A DNA stretch of 64,000 nt from CAWECB01 sp963807465 (GCA_963807465.1 CAWECB010000003.1:370037-434036), one strand, 5' to 3'. Counted from the first letter of the stretch, positions 51,799 to 63,577 are shown. The notes: a model not told the origin generated them from the sequence alone. Translations and numbers: made by a program.

Positions 51799-52451
51799 AG
51801 CCATTAAACCAATACATCGACCAAACAAATATCGATCACGAAGCCAAGAGAGAAGACATATTGAAAACGATAAACGAAGCCAAGGAATATAAATTCAGGG
51901 GAATTTGTATCCGTTCGCAATGGGTAAAACTGGTAAGCCAGCAACTGAAAGGAACCGGTATTAAAACCACCCTGATAGTCGACGACCCCATAGGAGATTC
52001 GAGCCATGAAGAAAGGATAAGGATTTGTAAGAAAGCCAAGGCTGACGGAAGCAACGAATTGGACGTTGTGATGAGCGTTCCAGATGTCAAACACGAGCGA
52101 TGGGGAAAGATAGAAAAAGATTTGAAGGAAATATGTAAGATTTTACCGACCAAGGTGATTATAGGGAGCGGGTACCTTATCGATTCCGAGATTGCCAAGG
52201 CATCGCAAATAGTTAAGAAAGCCGGAGCAATCTGTGTCAAAACGGCCACCGACAAGGATCCTCTAGAGAACAGGGAACTAAAAGAGAAAGCGATCCACCT
52301 AAAAATAATGAAGAAGAATGCTCCAGGGCTCTTGATTAAAGCTTCAGGAAAGATACAGTCCTTAAAGGATGCTAAGATGATGATAAGGGCGGGAGCTGAC
52401 ATCCTTGGCACTTCGAACGGAGTCAAGATTATGAAAGAGTTAAAGAAATAA
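51795..52451 (+). CDS. deoC: Deoxyribose-phosphate aldolase
   Basis: 218 residues, TIM barrel. IDQTNIDHEAKREDI at the N terminus, NELDVVMSV, CVKTATDKD holding the Schiff-base lysine, and LIKASGKI with the second lysine. Interconverts deoxyribose-5-phosphate with glyceraldehyde-3-phosphate and acetaldehyde; salvage of nucleosides together with dcd and tmk. Confidence 0.9.
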   Translation: MKPLNQYIDQTNIDHEAKREDILKTINEAKEYKFRGICIRSQWVKLVSQQLKGTGIKTTLIVDDPIGDSSHEERIRICKKAKADGSNELDVVMSVPDVKHERWGKIEKDLKEICKILPTKVIIGSGYLIDSEIAKASQIVKKAGAICVKTATDKDPLENRELKEKAIHLKIMKKNAPGLLIKASGKIQSLKDAKMMIRAGADILGTSNGVKIMKELKK

Positions 52452-52452
52452 C

Positions 52453-53771
52453 ATGCTTAAACCGACCATAGGACTGGAAATACACTTTGAATCAAAGACC
52501 AAGTCAAAGATGTTCTGTTCGTGCTTCAACGACCCGGATGAGAAGAAGCCCAACCATAATGTCTGTGCCATCTGCACGGGCCAGCCAGGAACCCTGCCGG
52601 TAATTAATGAAGAGGCGATAAATAATATCATACTTACTGGCTTGGCTTTAAATTGCGAGATTGCAAATCATTCCAAGTTCGACCGGAAAAACTATTTCTA
52701 TCCCGATCTGCCCAAGGGATACCAGATTTCCCAATTCGACCTGCCTTTGTGCAAGAACGGGTATTTGGACATTCATCTGGATGACGGGGAGAACAAGAGG
52801 ATAAGGATCAACAGGATTCATATGGAAGAAGATACGGGAAGATTGTACCACTCTCCGGATGGCTCAAGCCTCGTCGATTTCAACAGGGCTGGCGTTCCTT
52901 TGATGGAATTAGTAACCGAGCCGGACATCAATTCCGCTGATGAAGCGAAGAAATTCGGCCAGGAACTGCAGACGATATTGAGATACTTAGGTGTTTCCGA
53001 TGCCGATATGGAAAAAGGACAACTGCGCTGCGAAGTAAATATTTCTTTGAGCGATACGGATAAATTAGGAACGAAAGTCGAGATTAAGAATCTTAATTCA
53101 TTCAAGGTAGTTGAGAGGTCCATCGAATTCGAGATAAAAAGGCAGACTGAAATAATCGAGAAGGGAGACAAGGTTTTTCAAGAAACCAGAGGCTGGCACG
53201 ACACAAAACAGATTACGATGGAACAGAGGAGTAAAGAAGATGCTTTCGAATACAGGTATTTCCCGGAGCCCGATCTCCCACCGATGAATATATCCTTGGA
53301 AAAGATAGACGAAATTAGGGGAAGACTGCCCGAACTTCCGGAGCAGAAAAGATTAAGATTCAAGGAAGAATTCGGTTTAGATGATAAGAGTGTAGAATTT
53401 TTCGTTAAAGACGTCGAACTCGGTAATTACTTTGAGAACGTCGTTTCGGAGATCAAATGCTGCTTTGAAGACAATGGTAAACATTTAATGAAGGAAGGAA
53501 AGAAGTGTGCTGACGTTGTCAAGACCTGCTCCAATTATATTACAACTGATTTTCAGGCAATACTCAAAAACGATGAGAGTATGAGAAAATACAATGAGGA
53601 TGATTTGGAGAAAAAAATTACTGGAGAAAACTTTGCTGAATTCATATGTATGATTACAACCGGAGAAATATCAAGCAAGATCGCCAAGATGGTCCTGGCT
53701 GAGATGTATGAAAACCAGACAGATCCTTCGAATATTGTCGAAAAAAAAGGATGGGTGCAGATAAAAGACGG
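52453..53771 (+). CDS. gatB: Asp/Glu-tRNA amidotransferase subunit B, cut off at the composition break
   Basis: PTIGLEIHFESKTKSKMFCSCF, VCAICTGQPGTLP (zinc Cys pairs), KNYFYPDLPKGYQISQF, and HMEEDTGRLYHSPD are GatB core motifs. The C-terminal YqeY/tail domain begins (TGEISSKIAKMVLAEMY) and the sequence should continue for about 60 residues after GWVQIKD, but the DNA switches to GC-rich sequence at about 53,771. It is thus truncated in this assembly, not necessarily in the organism. gatC/gatA lie 14 kb upstream. Confidence 0.9.
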
Positions 53772-53772
53772 G

Positions 53773-54719
<947 letters not shown>

Positions 54720-54750
54720 TGGGCCAGAGGTCCGGGTTGAGGGCGGTTAA

Positions 54751-54849
54751 GGACCGGGCGACAAATAAATCGGGGACTGTCCCAATTTTCGCCCCAGCGA
54801 AAATGGGACTGTCCCCCTCGAAGTCGGGAAGTTATTCTTCGCCCGGTCC
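54751..54849. repeat. Nested inverted repeat (REP/MITE-like)
   Basis: Outer arms GGACCGGGCG (54751-54760) and CGCCCGGTCC (54840-54849) are perfect 10-bp inverted repeats. Inside is a 45-base near-perfect palindrome (54772-54816) with arms of about 20 bases around CCCA, containing GGGGACTGTCCC, a motif I associate with REP-type palindromes near RAYT transposases. No coding sequence inside. Confidence 0.7.
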
Positions 54850-55000
54850 TAAGGGGCCAATGTACCTATTGTAATATATTTCCGGCCGTCTTGAATCGCG
54901 ATGCCTTGGCGGGAGAACGGTTCGGGGAATCCTTGACCGACCCCGGAGGCCGAGCTCGCTCGATGCCCGATTGCGCAGCAGTGGTGCCCGTCGCCCCACC

Positions 55001-55553
55001 CTACCAATCGTTGCCGCAGAGATCGATCGGGCCGGCGGGAAAGACCGCGACCGCCAGCGGATAGAACAGGGACACGTTCTCGCCGGGCAGCGGCAGCCGG
55101 CGGCCCTCCTCGATGCGGACGATCTCCCGCGGGCCGAGGGCCTGCCAGCCGATGGCGATGTAAAGCCGCTCCAGCGCAGGCACGCAGAAGAGCAACCCGC
55201 AATCGAAACCGCGGCGGCGGGCCTCGTCCATCGCCGCTTGCAACACCCGGCCCGAAAGCCCCCGGCCGCGGAACTCCGGCAAGACGAAGACATTTTGCAC
55301 GCCGGCCACCCGCAGCGGCGAGCCGCCTACGGCAATGGTCCGCTCGACGATGCCCGCATGGGCCAGCACCCGGCCGGCTTCTTCCAGCACGATGCTGTAC
55401 CGCGGCGGGCTTCCATGCCACGCCCTGGTCTGGCTGAACACTGGCGCGGTCGGCCGGGAAACAGTCACACAGGCCGGTGCGGATCCGCTCGTCCAGGCCC
55501 GGCGGCATCTCGGCTTCGTCGAACGACGGTGGGTTTGGTATCGGGAGATCCAT
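55001..55553 (-). CDS. GNAT-family N-acetyltransferase, one frameshift
   Basis: ATG at 55553 opens MDLPIPNPPSFDEAEMPPG; near 55,455 an indel shifts into the frame of the core: VQNVFVLPEFRGRGLSGRVLQAAMDEARRRGF (acetyl-CoA binding motif A, R-G-x-G-x-S/A), then LERLYIAIGW. About 184 residues. Acceptor unknown. It follows the Gfo/Idh gene on the same strand with almost no gap. Confidence 0.75.
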
Positions 55554-56707
55554 ACCAACTCCGGCACGTCCACCCAGCGGCGCTCCTGCCAGGACTGCAG
55601 GCCCAGCTCGGCCAACTGCACGCCCTTGGCCCCTTCCAGCAGCGTCCAGCGGAACGGCGTGTCGTTGACCACGTGCTTGAGGAACAGCTCCCACTGGACC
55701 TTGAAGGCGTTGTCGTACGGCGACGTTCGAGGGCACTTCCTGCCAGCCGGCGTAGAAGTCGATCGGCTGCTCGATGTCGGGGTTCCAGACCGGCCTGGGC
55801 GTGAACGGCGTCGTGCTGGATGCGGCACTCGCGCAGGCCCGGCCACCGCGCTGCCCTCCGTGCCGTCGACCTGGATCGTCAGCAGGTCGTCGCGGCGCAC
55901 CCGCACGCACCAGGAGGAATTGAACTGCACGGGCACGCCGCTGCGGAGCTCGAAGATGGCGTAGGCGGCGTCGTCGGCGGTGCAGTCGTAGGGCCGGCCC
56001 TGCTCGTCGACCCGCCGCGGGACGTGCGTCGCCCCCAGGGCCACCAGCGACTCGATCTCGCCGAACAGGTTGTCGATCACGTAGCGCCAGTGGCAGAACA
56101 TGTCGATGATGATGCTGCCGCCCTCTTCCTTGCGGTAGTTCCAGCTCGGCCGCTGGCAGGGCTGGCGGAAGCCGTCGAACACCCAGTAGCCGAACTCGCC
56201 GCGGACCGAGAGGATGCGGCCGAAGAAGCCCTGTGTCGATCAGGTACTTCAGCTTCAGCAGGCCCGGCAGCCAGAGCTTGTCCTGCACCACGCCGTTCTT
56301 CACGCCCGCCGCCGCGGCCTCGCCGGTACAGGGCCAGGGCGTCGGCGGCGGTGGTGGCCGTGGGCTTTTCGGCGTAGATGTGCTTGCCGGCGGCGATGGC
56401 CTTGCGGACGCCGCGGCACGCGCAGGCTGGTCGTCAGGGCGTCGAAGTAGACGCGTGTAGCGGCGGGTCGCCCAGCGCGGCGTCCAGGTCGGTGGTGAAC
56501 CGCTCGATGCCGTGCTGCCTCGGCCAGGGCCTTGAGCTTGTCGGCGTTGCGGCCGACCAGGATCGGCTCGGGCATGATCGCCTCGTCCGCGCCGAGCTTG
56601 ACGCCGCCCTGCTGGCGGATGGCCAGGATCGAGCGGACCAGGTGCTGGTTGGTGCCCATGCGCCCGGTGACGCCGTTCATGATGATGCCGACGGTGTGGG
56701 TTTTCAT
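55550..56707 (-). CDS. Gfo/Idh/MocA-family oxidoreductase, several frameshifts
   Basis: Sugar or cyclitol NAD(P)-dependent dehydrogenase family. N terminus MKTHTVGIIMNGVTGRMG (Rossmann loop), then ILVGRNADKLKALAEA, an EKPTATTT-like segment in another frame, NGVVQDKLWLPGLLKLK, PSWNYRKEEGGSIIIDMFCHWRYV (catalytic His region), and AELGLQSWQERRWVDVPEL at the end. About 385 residues when joined; indels near 56,440, 56,230 and 55,720-55,820. This set resembles planctomycete oxidoreductases next to sugar isomerases. Stop position uncertain. Confidence 0.75.
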
Positions 56708-56793
56708 GTGTGGTTCCTGCGAGGTATCAGCTATCAGGTGTCAGCTATCAGTTCAGCTCAGTTGGTCAGTTGTCAGCTCTGTCATTGCACGCT

Positions 56794-57638
56794 TCATGCG
56801 TTCGTCACACGTGTCAGGTACGCCGCTTTGATCTTCGCCAGGAATCGTCCTGGTCGGTGGCCCAGTAGCGGTTGGAAAAGATCTCGACCTCGATCAAGCC
56901 GTGGAAGCCGGCCTCTTCGACCCAGCCGCGGATCTGGCGGATGTCGATGCAGCCTTCGCCCATCAGGCCGCGGTCGTTCAGCAGGTCGTCGGTCGGGCGT
57001 CGCCAGTCGCAGACGTGGAAGGCCCAGAGCCGGCCCGCCGCGGCCGCGCGCGTTCGATCTCGGTCCGCAAGCTCGGGTCCCACCAGACGTGATACACGTC
57101 CACGGCCACGCCCACCTGGGGCGAGGCCGAGCCGGTCGCACAGGTCGTTGGCCTGGCGGAGCGTGTTGATGGCCGAACGGGCGTCGGCATACATCGGGTG
57201 CAGCGGCTCGATGGCCAGGCGGACGCCGGCCTGGCGGCGCGGTCGGCCACCGCCGCGATGCCGTCGGCGATCTGGCCGCGGGAGATCTCCAGCGGCTGGC
57301 CCGGCACGGCCCCGCAGACCAGCACGATCAGCGGCGCGCCCAGCGCCGCGGCCTCGTCGATCGCCCGCAGGTTGTCGTCAATGGCGGCCTGCCGGCCGGC
57401 GGCGTCCGTGGCGGGAAAGAACCCGCCGCGGCAGAGCGAAACGACCGCCAGCCCGGCGTCGCGGAGAGTCCCTGCCCACCCGCGGCGATGTCCCGCCCCT
57501 CAAGCCATTGCCGCCAGACGGTCACGCCTCGCACGCCCGCCGCCGCGTAGCGCCGCGTCGCCTCTTCGATCGACCACGGCTTGGTGGTGATGTGTGCAGG
57601 CACAGCCGGGAAAAGTCGGTCAGCGGGGTGGCGGACAT
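56794..57638 (-). CDS. Sugar phosphate isomerase/epimerase-like TIM barrel, several frameshifts
   Basis: AP-endonuclease-2/xylose-isomerase-like family. ATG at 57638; ITTKPWSIEEATRRYAAAGVRGVTVWRQWLEGRDI; LVCGAVPGQPLEISRGQIADGIAAVADRAA; ALEPLHPMYADARSAINTLRQANDLCD (metal-ligand Glu region); VDVYHVWWDP; FHVCDWR; GFHGLIEVEIFSNRYWATDQDD; ending LTRVTNA. About 280 residues. The neighbouring Gfo/Idh gene on the same strand suggests a joint sugar-catabolic or inositol-type route; substrate unknown. Confidence 0.75.
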
Positions 57639-57916
57639 GGAGGCTCCGACGGAAATGATGCAAAGCGTTTTGACTAGCGGGGGTGATAACGTCGACGTGC
57701 CCGCACTCGCTGCCTAGCCCGAAATCCCGGTGGTGGCGGCAGGTGTAGCTGCCGACGCAGCCGATTGAAAGGCTCTACAGCCGCGTCTGTGGTGCGTCGG
57801 TCCGCGGTTTTCCCCTACGGCTTCGTCCAACGAAAATCGCGCCCTGCCGCCCGGCGCGGTAAACGGGAGGGCTCTGGTCTGGACCGCAAACGGTAACACG
57901 GCCAGATGCCATAGCA

Positions 57917-58927
57917 TTACTGAGTCCTGGCAACGCGGAAGCCTGCGCCGTTGTCCCGGTCGTCCGGCGTGACCCTGACGCGACTGGCGGAACGGGCGAA
58001 GTACGGCCCGTTGCACCAGGAACCGCCACGAAGGACACGGCCATCGCCGGAATCTGGGCCGGTTGGGTCGTCTGCGGGGGACTTGGCGTAGTATTCCGCG
58101 CCGTACCAATCCGCGCACCACTGCCAGGCATTTCCGTGCATGTCGTAGAGCCCGAAGGCATTGGGCTTGAACTTTCCCACCGGAGCCGTGAACACATAGC
58201 CGTCGCTGGCTTTGATCGTGTATTTCCAATCCGGGAACTTCGCCTTGGCCGCCGCGTCGGCCACGTTGCCGACCTTGGCCAGCGTCTCGGGATCGTCGCC
58301 GCTGTAGTAGCGGGTTGTCGTCCCGGCACGGCAGGCGTATTCCCACTCGGCCTCCGTGGGCAGTCGGTAGGTCTTGCCTTCCTTGCTGCTGAGCCACTTG
58401 CAGAAGGCCACCGCGTCGTTCCAGCTCACGTTGACCACCGGGTGCTCGTCGGTCTGCTCGAAACCCGCGTTCCGCCAGGAATACTTCTCGTTGAAGCCGA
58501 ACTCCTTCTTGTCAGGGTCCCAGCCGCAGGCCCCCGGCTTCTCTCCCTTCTCCGCGTCCGTCTTGTACCCGGTGTCGGCGACGAACTGCCGGAACTGGCC
58601 CCGCGTGACATGGTAGGTGCCCAGGTAGAACGGCTTCGTGATCCGCACGCGGTGCTGCGGATGCTCGTCCTTGAAGAAGTCTGCTTTCAGAAGATCCTCG
58701 CCGTAGGTCTTGTTGAAGAAGGCAGCCGTGGCCTCCGCCGACTCGCCGCTGCCCATCTTGAACTCGCCCGCCGGGATGAGGACCATCTTCAACTTCACGC
58801 CGCCGCCGAGATCGACGGCGATCTGCTTCTCGCCGCCCGCCTCCTTGGATTCCTGGGCGGTTGCGAGGGTAAGACTGCCGAGTGCCGTTAGGACCACCAA
58901 CGCGACTGTCCATACTTGTCGGAACAT
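57917..58927 (-). CDS. Secreted formylglycine-generating-enzyme (SUMF1)-like protein
   Basis: 336 residues, intact, the best-preserved gene of the GC-rich block. Signal peptide (VWTVALVVLTALGSLTLATAQ), then the FGE-sulphatase domain: VLIPAGEFKMGS, DEHPQHRVRITKPFYLGTYHVTRGQF, VVNVSWNDAVAFCKWLS, YRLPTEAEWEYACRAGT, and C-terminal VLRGGSWCNG...SRVRVTPDDRDNGAGFRVAR. ATG 58927 preceded by AGGAGG at 8 bases. Planctomycetes carry many such proteins; most lack FGE activity, so the role is uncertain. Confidence 0.85.
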   Translation of the reverse strand: MFRQVWTVALVVLTALGSLTLATAQESKEAGGEKQIAVDLGGGVKLKMVLIPAGEFKMGSGESAEATAAFFNKTYGEDLLKADFFKDEHPQHRVRITKPFYLGTYHVTRGQFRQFVADTGYKTDAEKGEKPGACGWDPDKKEFGFNEKYSWRNAGFEQTDEHPVVNVSWNDAVAFCKWLSSKEGKTYRLPTEAEWEYACRAGTTTRYYSGDDPETLAKVGNVADAAAKAKFPDWKYTIKASDGYVFTAPVGKFKPNAFGLYDMHGNAWQWCADWYGAEYYAKSPADDPTGPDSGDGRVLRGGSWCNGPYFARSASRVRVTPDDRDNGAGFRVARTQ

Positions 58928-59233
58928 GGGCCAAACCTCCTTCAGCGAAGCCAGTTGCGGCGGATCGCCGTGACGCACGATGCCCAGCGGTCGAGACCGT
59001 TCCGCCCACCGCAGCCAGTTTACAGGCGGCTCTTGTTGGCCGTCAATGCGGCCCCTGGCGGGCTGGAAGAATGAGGGTGGGCGCCGGGCGGGCAAAGTCG
59101 CGGCGACCACGCTGCTGCGTGGTGCCCGGTGGTGCGCGATCAGCGAGCGGGTGCGAAAGGTGCGAAGGGCGTGGAGGGCGGCTCGGAGGGCACCGCGCTT
59201 CCGCAACCCCGCGGCCTTGAAAATAAGCTATCC

Positions 59234-59244
59234 TTATGATAAGA
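59234..59244. promoter_or_regulatory. Palindrome before the LysR gene
   Basis: CTTATGATAAG, 7 bases before ATG 59252, in the divergent gap (58,928-59,251, 324 bases) between the FGE-like and LysR genes. The rest of the gap shows no gene. It may be an autoregulatory LysR site. Confidence 0.35.
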
Positions 59245-59251
59245 TGCCCTT

Positions 59252-60163
59252 ATGAACATCGAGACGATCCGCATCTTCTGCGATGTCGTCCAGCACCAGA
59301 GCTTCTCCCGCGGGGCGGCGGTCAACGAGGTCAGCCAGTCGGCGGCCACCCAGTCGGTCCACCGCATGGAGCAGCATTTCGGCGTGCAACTGGTCGATCG
59401 CACCAAGCGGCCGTTCGTGCTCACGCCCGAAGGGCAGGCCTGTTACGAGGGCTTCCGCGAGGTCCTGGAACTGTACGACGCGGTCGAGGCCCGGGTCCGC
59501 TCGCTGCGCATGGAGATCAGCCGGGCTGGTCCGCGTGGCGTCGATCTATTCGGTCGGGCTGCACGACATGAGCCGCTGCATGCAGGACTTCATGCGGCGC
59601 TATCCCAAGGCCAAGGTGCGGCTGGAGTACCTGCGGCCCAACAAGGTCTACGACGCGGTGCTGAACGCCGAGGTGGACCTGGGGATCGTCTCCTACCCGG
59701 CGGCGTCGCCCGAGTTGCAGCGTGATTCCGCTGCGATCGGAGCGGATGGTGCTGGTCTGCCAGCCCAAGCACCGCCTGGCCCGGCAACAGGCGGTCACCG
59801 CCGAGCACCTCCAGGGCGAGGATTTCGTGGCCTTCGACCGCGACCTGATCATCCGCAAGGAGATCGACCGCTACCTGCGGCAGCGGTCGGTCGGCGATCC
59901 GCGTGGTGATGGAGTTCGACAACATCGAGACGATCAAGCAGGCGGTGGAGATCGGGGCCGGGCGTCAGCATCCTGCCGGAGCCGACGGTCCGCGAGGCGA
60001 GCCGCAGACGGCAGCGCTGGCGGCCGTGCGGCTGATCGCCCCGGAGTTGCGGCGGCCGATCGGCATCATCCACCGCCAGCGGAAGGTCTTCACGCCCACC
60101 GCCGCCAAGTTCGTCGAACTGCTGCAAGCAGAGTGCAGAGCCGACGGCGACGGAGGACGCCTG
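59252..60163 (+). CDS. LysR-family transcription regulator, frameshifts
   Basis: MNIETIRIFCDVVQHQSFSRGAAVNEVSQSAATQSVHRMEQHFGVQLVDRT is the winged helix-turn-helix of LysR. The effector domain continues over several frames: VASIYSVGLHDMSRCMQDF, YPKAKVRLEYLRPNKVYDAV, LVCQPKHRLARQQAV, FDNIETIKQAVEIGAG, RRPIGIIHRQRKVFTPTAAKFVELL. About 304 residues. Indels near 59,525, 59,720, 59,895 and 59,960. The stop overlaps the next ATG (TGATG), so it is coupled to the RACo-like gene and may control it. Confidence 0.8.
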
Positions 60164-62042
60164 ATGCGCGAAGCGGAAGTCCCGGTCACGTTCCAGCCGC
60201 CGGACAAGACCGTCTACGTGCTGCCGGGAACCGGCTGCTGGAGGCGGCCGCCGAGGCCGACCTGGTGCTGGATGTCGCCCTGCGGCGGCGAAGGGCATCT
60301 GCGGCAAGTGCCGCGTGCGTGGTCGCCGACGGCGCCGGCGAGCCCACGGCCGCCGAACGCGAAGTCTTCTCGCGCCGAGGAGCTGCGAGCCGGCTGCCGG
60401 CTGGCCTGCCAGATGCGCGGTCGACGGGCCCGATGAGCGTGCTGAGTCCCGCAGTCGTCGCTGCTCGGCGCGCCGCCACCAGATCCTCGTCCAGTCGCGA
60501 CGGCACCGTCGGCCGCCGAGGTCGATCCGGTGGTCGCGCAAGCGCTACGTCGAGCTGCCCGCCGCCGACCGCGGCGACGACGACCGCCGACCTGGTCGCG
60601 GCTGGAAAAGGCCCTCGGGCCGTTGGAGGTCGACCTGGAGCTGCTCCGCGAGCTGCCGCGGCGGCTGCGCGAGGCGGACTTCCGCGGCACGGCCGTGCTG
60701 GCCGACGGCCGGCTGATGGATTTCGAGCCCGGCAACACCGAGTGGGACGCCTATGCCGTGGCCGTCGACGTCGGCACCACCACGCTGGCGGCCGCGCTGC
60801 TGGACCTGGCCACGGGCCGCGAGCTGGCCGTCGCCGTCGCGGCTGAATCCGCAGACCCGCTTCGGCGACGACGTGCTCTCGCGCATCCTCCACGCCCGCG
60901 AACCGACCCGAGGGCCTGCGGCAAGCTTCAGCAGGCCGTCGCCGCGGCCGTCGACGAGATGATCGGCGAGCTGTGCCGCGCAGGCCGGCGTCGCCCGCGA
61001 GCAGATCTACGAGGTCACCTTCTCCGGCAACACCACCATGCAGCAGTTGCTCTGCGGCGTCGACCCGCGGCCGCTGGGCGAGGTGCCGTTCGTGCCGGCC
61101 GACCGGCCGGAGCCTCGTCGCTGCCGGCCGGCCGAGCTCGGGCTGCACATCCATCCCCGCGGCCGGGCCTACGTCCTGCCGGTGATCGGCGGCTTCGTCG
61201 GCGGCGACACCGTGGCCGGCATCCTGGCCACCGGGCTGGCCGACTGCCCGGCAGCCGACGCTGCTTGGTCGACATCGGCACCAACGGCGAGATCGTGCTG
61301 TGCGGCCGACGGGCAGACTGCTCGGCCGCCTCGACCGCCGCCGGGCCGGCCTTCGAGGGCGCCCGGATCTCGCACGGCATGCGGGCCAGCGCCGGGGCCA
61401 TCGAAAAGGTCGTCGTCGACGGCCGGCTGCGGATCAACGTGATCGGCAACGTGCCGCCGGTCGGGCTGTGCGGCTCGGCCCTGATCGACGCGGCCGCCGA
61501 GCTGCTGCGGCACGGCATGCTCACGCCCGCAGGGCCGGCTGCGCGCCGCCCGACGAGTTGCCCGCCGGCGTGCCGCCCGACCTGGCGCCGGCGGATCGTG
61601 CTCGACGACGGGCAAGCCGGCCTTCGTGCTGGCCGACGAGGACGAGGCGGCCGGCGGCCGGCCGATCCTGCTCACCCAGCGCGACGTCCGCGAGCTGCAA
61701 CTGGCCACCGGGGCGATCCGCGCGGGCATCGCCATCCTGCTTGCGCCGGGCCGGCCTGGAGCCGGCGGACCTCGACGCGTGCTCGTCGGCGGCGGCTTCG
61801 GCAATTTCATCCGCCGCAGCAACGCCCAGCGGATCGGGCTGTTGCCGCCGCGAGATCGAGCACCGCCGGATCCGCTACCAGGGCAACACCTCGCTGGCCG
61901 GGGCGCGGCTGGCGGCCCTTTCGCAGCGTGCCCGCGGCGCTGGCCGACGAACTGGCCCGCGCGGACCGAGCACGTCGATCTCTCGCGCGACCCCGACTTC
62001 CACTCGGCCTTCGCCGAGGCGATGGTCTTTCCGGAGGGATGA
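60163..62042 (+). CDS. RACo-like 2Fe-2S/ASKHA protein (corrinoid activation), many frameshifts
   Basis: Family: reductive activator of corrinoid enzymes, coupling ATP hydrolysis to reduction of Co(II) to Co(I). ATG 60163 with GGAGG 8 bases before. Segments over shifting frames: VTFQPPDKTVYVLPG; a CX5CX2C 2Fe-2S motif near 60,280-60,310 (GICGKCRV); EWDAYAVAVDVGTTTLAAALLDL (ATPase phosphate-1-like); VTFSGNTTMQQLLCGVDP; VLPVIGGFVGGDTVAGILATGLAD; FEGARISHGMRASAGAIEKV; GNVPPVGLCGSALIDAAAELL; VLVGGGFGNFIRRSNA; AFAEAMVFPEG end. About 625 residues. Indels are frequent. No corrinoid methyltransferase is seen here. Confidence 0.8.
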
Positions 62043-62064
62043 GGTAGGGCGGGCCGAAGATCGT

Positions 62065-62087
62065 CCCCTCTCCCTCCGGGAGAGGGG
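62065..62087. repeat. REP-like hairpin
   Basis: Stem CCCCTCTCCC/GGGAGAGGGG with a TCC loop, followed by GGGTGAGGG; type of intergenic palindrome often repeated in GC-rich genomes. It may terminate the RACo-like transcript. Confidence 0.5.
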
Positions 62088-62171
62088 GTAGGGTGAGGGT
62101 CGGCGACGGCAGCGGCCACCCCTTCCAGCATGGCTGCTGCAGGATAGAATGGGTCGGACGCGAGGTGATTT

Positions 62172-62909
62172 ATGGAAGCCATGTACCTCAGTCGTTTCGG
62201 CGTGAAGAACTACAAGTGTCTGGGCGAGATCGACATCCCGCTGACGCCGATCCACGTCCTGATCGGCCAGAACGACGCCGGCAAGACAAGCCTGCTGGAG
62301 GCGATGGACGTTCTGTGCAGTTATGCCCGGAGGCCCAACGACGTGTTTCCGGAGACCCTGGACCGGGCGCGAACTCGTCTTCCACCGCGCGGCGGAGGCG
62401 GCCCTCGAGCTCTGGGGTGAATGGTCGAAAATGGACGGCAGCGCCAGCGGCGCGCGGCCGAGCTCGCCATTCGTAAGGACCGGCTTTGTCTTTGAGTTTC
62501 CGGCGGAGGGCGCCGAATACCGGCTGCGCGAGAGAGCGGCTGGCGATACCTGAGAATTCGAGGGAGGCGTGGGAACCAAGCGCTCCCGGCGCGACCGTTG
62601 AAGATGGCTGGGTGGGTGTCGACACCGTTCCGGGCCATCCATTCCAGGGTGGGGAGGCCCTCGGCAGGGCACATTTACGGTTGTTGAAATCCCTTCTTTC
62701 CAAAGCCGCCCACATGTATGCCTTGAGCGCGAAGGCCATGAGGCCGCCCGCTGCGCTCGACTACAAGCGGCGGTTCCGCATGGACCCCAACGGGTTCGGG
62801 CTGCCAACGTTGCTCGACGACATTCTCGGTCACGACAGCCAGCGATTTGACGAGCTGAACGAGGAGTTCTGCCACTACTTCCACCAATTCCGGCGCGTAA
62901 GGATAGAGC
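62172..62909 (+). pseudogene. AAA/OLD-type ATPase, interrupted by IS66
   Basis: N terminus FGVKNYKCLGEIDIPLTPIHVLIGQNDAGKTSLLEAM with P-loop GQNDAGKTS, then after frame changes near 62,385 and 62,570 the middle region AHMYALSAKAMRPPAALDYKRRFRMDPNGFGLPTLLDDILG and EFCHYFHQFRRVRIE. The Walker B/D-loop C-terminal half is absent: the IS66 end begins at 62,910. The remaining 3' part is not in the window. Confidence 0.65.
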
Positions 62910-63577
62910 GTAACCGTTCATGCCCGACTTTGCGTTTTCTTGGCGAATTGATTCGGACTCGCGGGCCGGTTGTGTGCCAAAACCATTGGCATGGAAGCGG
63001 TAGTCACCGAAGAAATCATCGCCCGCCAGCCGCCGGAAGCCCAGGCCATCATCCGCCTGTTGTTGGCGAAGATTGCCGAGCTGGAAGCACGGATCGAGCA
63101 ACTGGAACGGCAGGCGAAGGGCAAGACGCCGCAAAACTCCTCGCTGCCACCCAGCACGCAACACCCTCACGCCCGGCCGCAGCCACCGAGAAGGAAGTCG
63201 AAAAGGAACCGTGGCGGACAGCCCGGCCACAAGAAGCCCAACAAGCGTGATTCCCACGGACCAATGCGCTGAGGTGTAGCCGCTGCGGCCCAGCGAATGC
63301 CGGCATGCGGGGCGAAGCTCTCGGGCAGCGACCCGCAGCCGTTGCGGCATCAGGTCTGGGAATTGCCGCAAATCAAGCCGCACGTGACCGAGTACCAACG
63401 GCACCGGCTGACGTGTCCTTGCGTGGAGCAACGACGTGTGCGGAGTTGCCCGCGGGCGTGCCACAGGGGCAGTCGGGGCCGCAGTTGATGACCTTCGTCG
63501 CCCTGTTGATGGCCTACTATCGCCAAAGCAAACGACGGACGGCCGACTTTCTCGGCACGCTGTTGGGCCAGCCGTGT
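62910..63577 (+). mobile_element. IS66-family insertion sequence, left part
   Basis: Begins with GTAACCGTTCA at 62,910, similar to IS66-type ends (GTAAGCG...), 81 bases before the transposase ATG. Only the 5' portion is present; the right end and terminal repeat are lost at junction 2. Confidence 0.6.
62991..63577 (+). CDS. IS66-family transposase (TnpC-type), partial, frameshifts
   Basis: N-terminal coiled coil EEIIARQPPEAQAIIRLLLAKIAELEARIEQLER, then KTPQNSSLPPSTQHPHARP, GGQPGHKK (typical IS66 linker), zinc-binding region LSGSDPQPLRHQVWELPQIKPHVTEYQRHRLTCPC, and the start of the DDE domain QLMTFVALLMAYYRQSKRRTADFLGTLLG. Frame changes near 63,240, 63,300 and 63,425. Homology ends near 63,577. 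Confidence 0.75.

Noticed and set aside
54849..56303. A 484-codon minus-strand ORF that seems to fuse an oxidoreductase and an acetyltransferase
   Set aside because: Most of it is the wrong frame; motifs of the two proteins lie in different frames and an ATG for the GNAT protein is at 55553. The fusion is a frameshift artefact.
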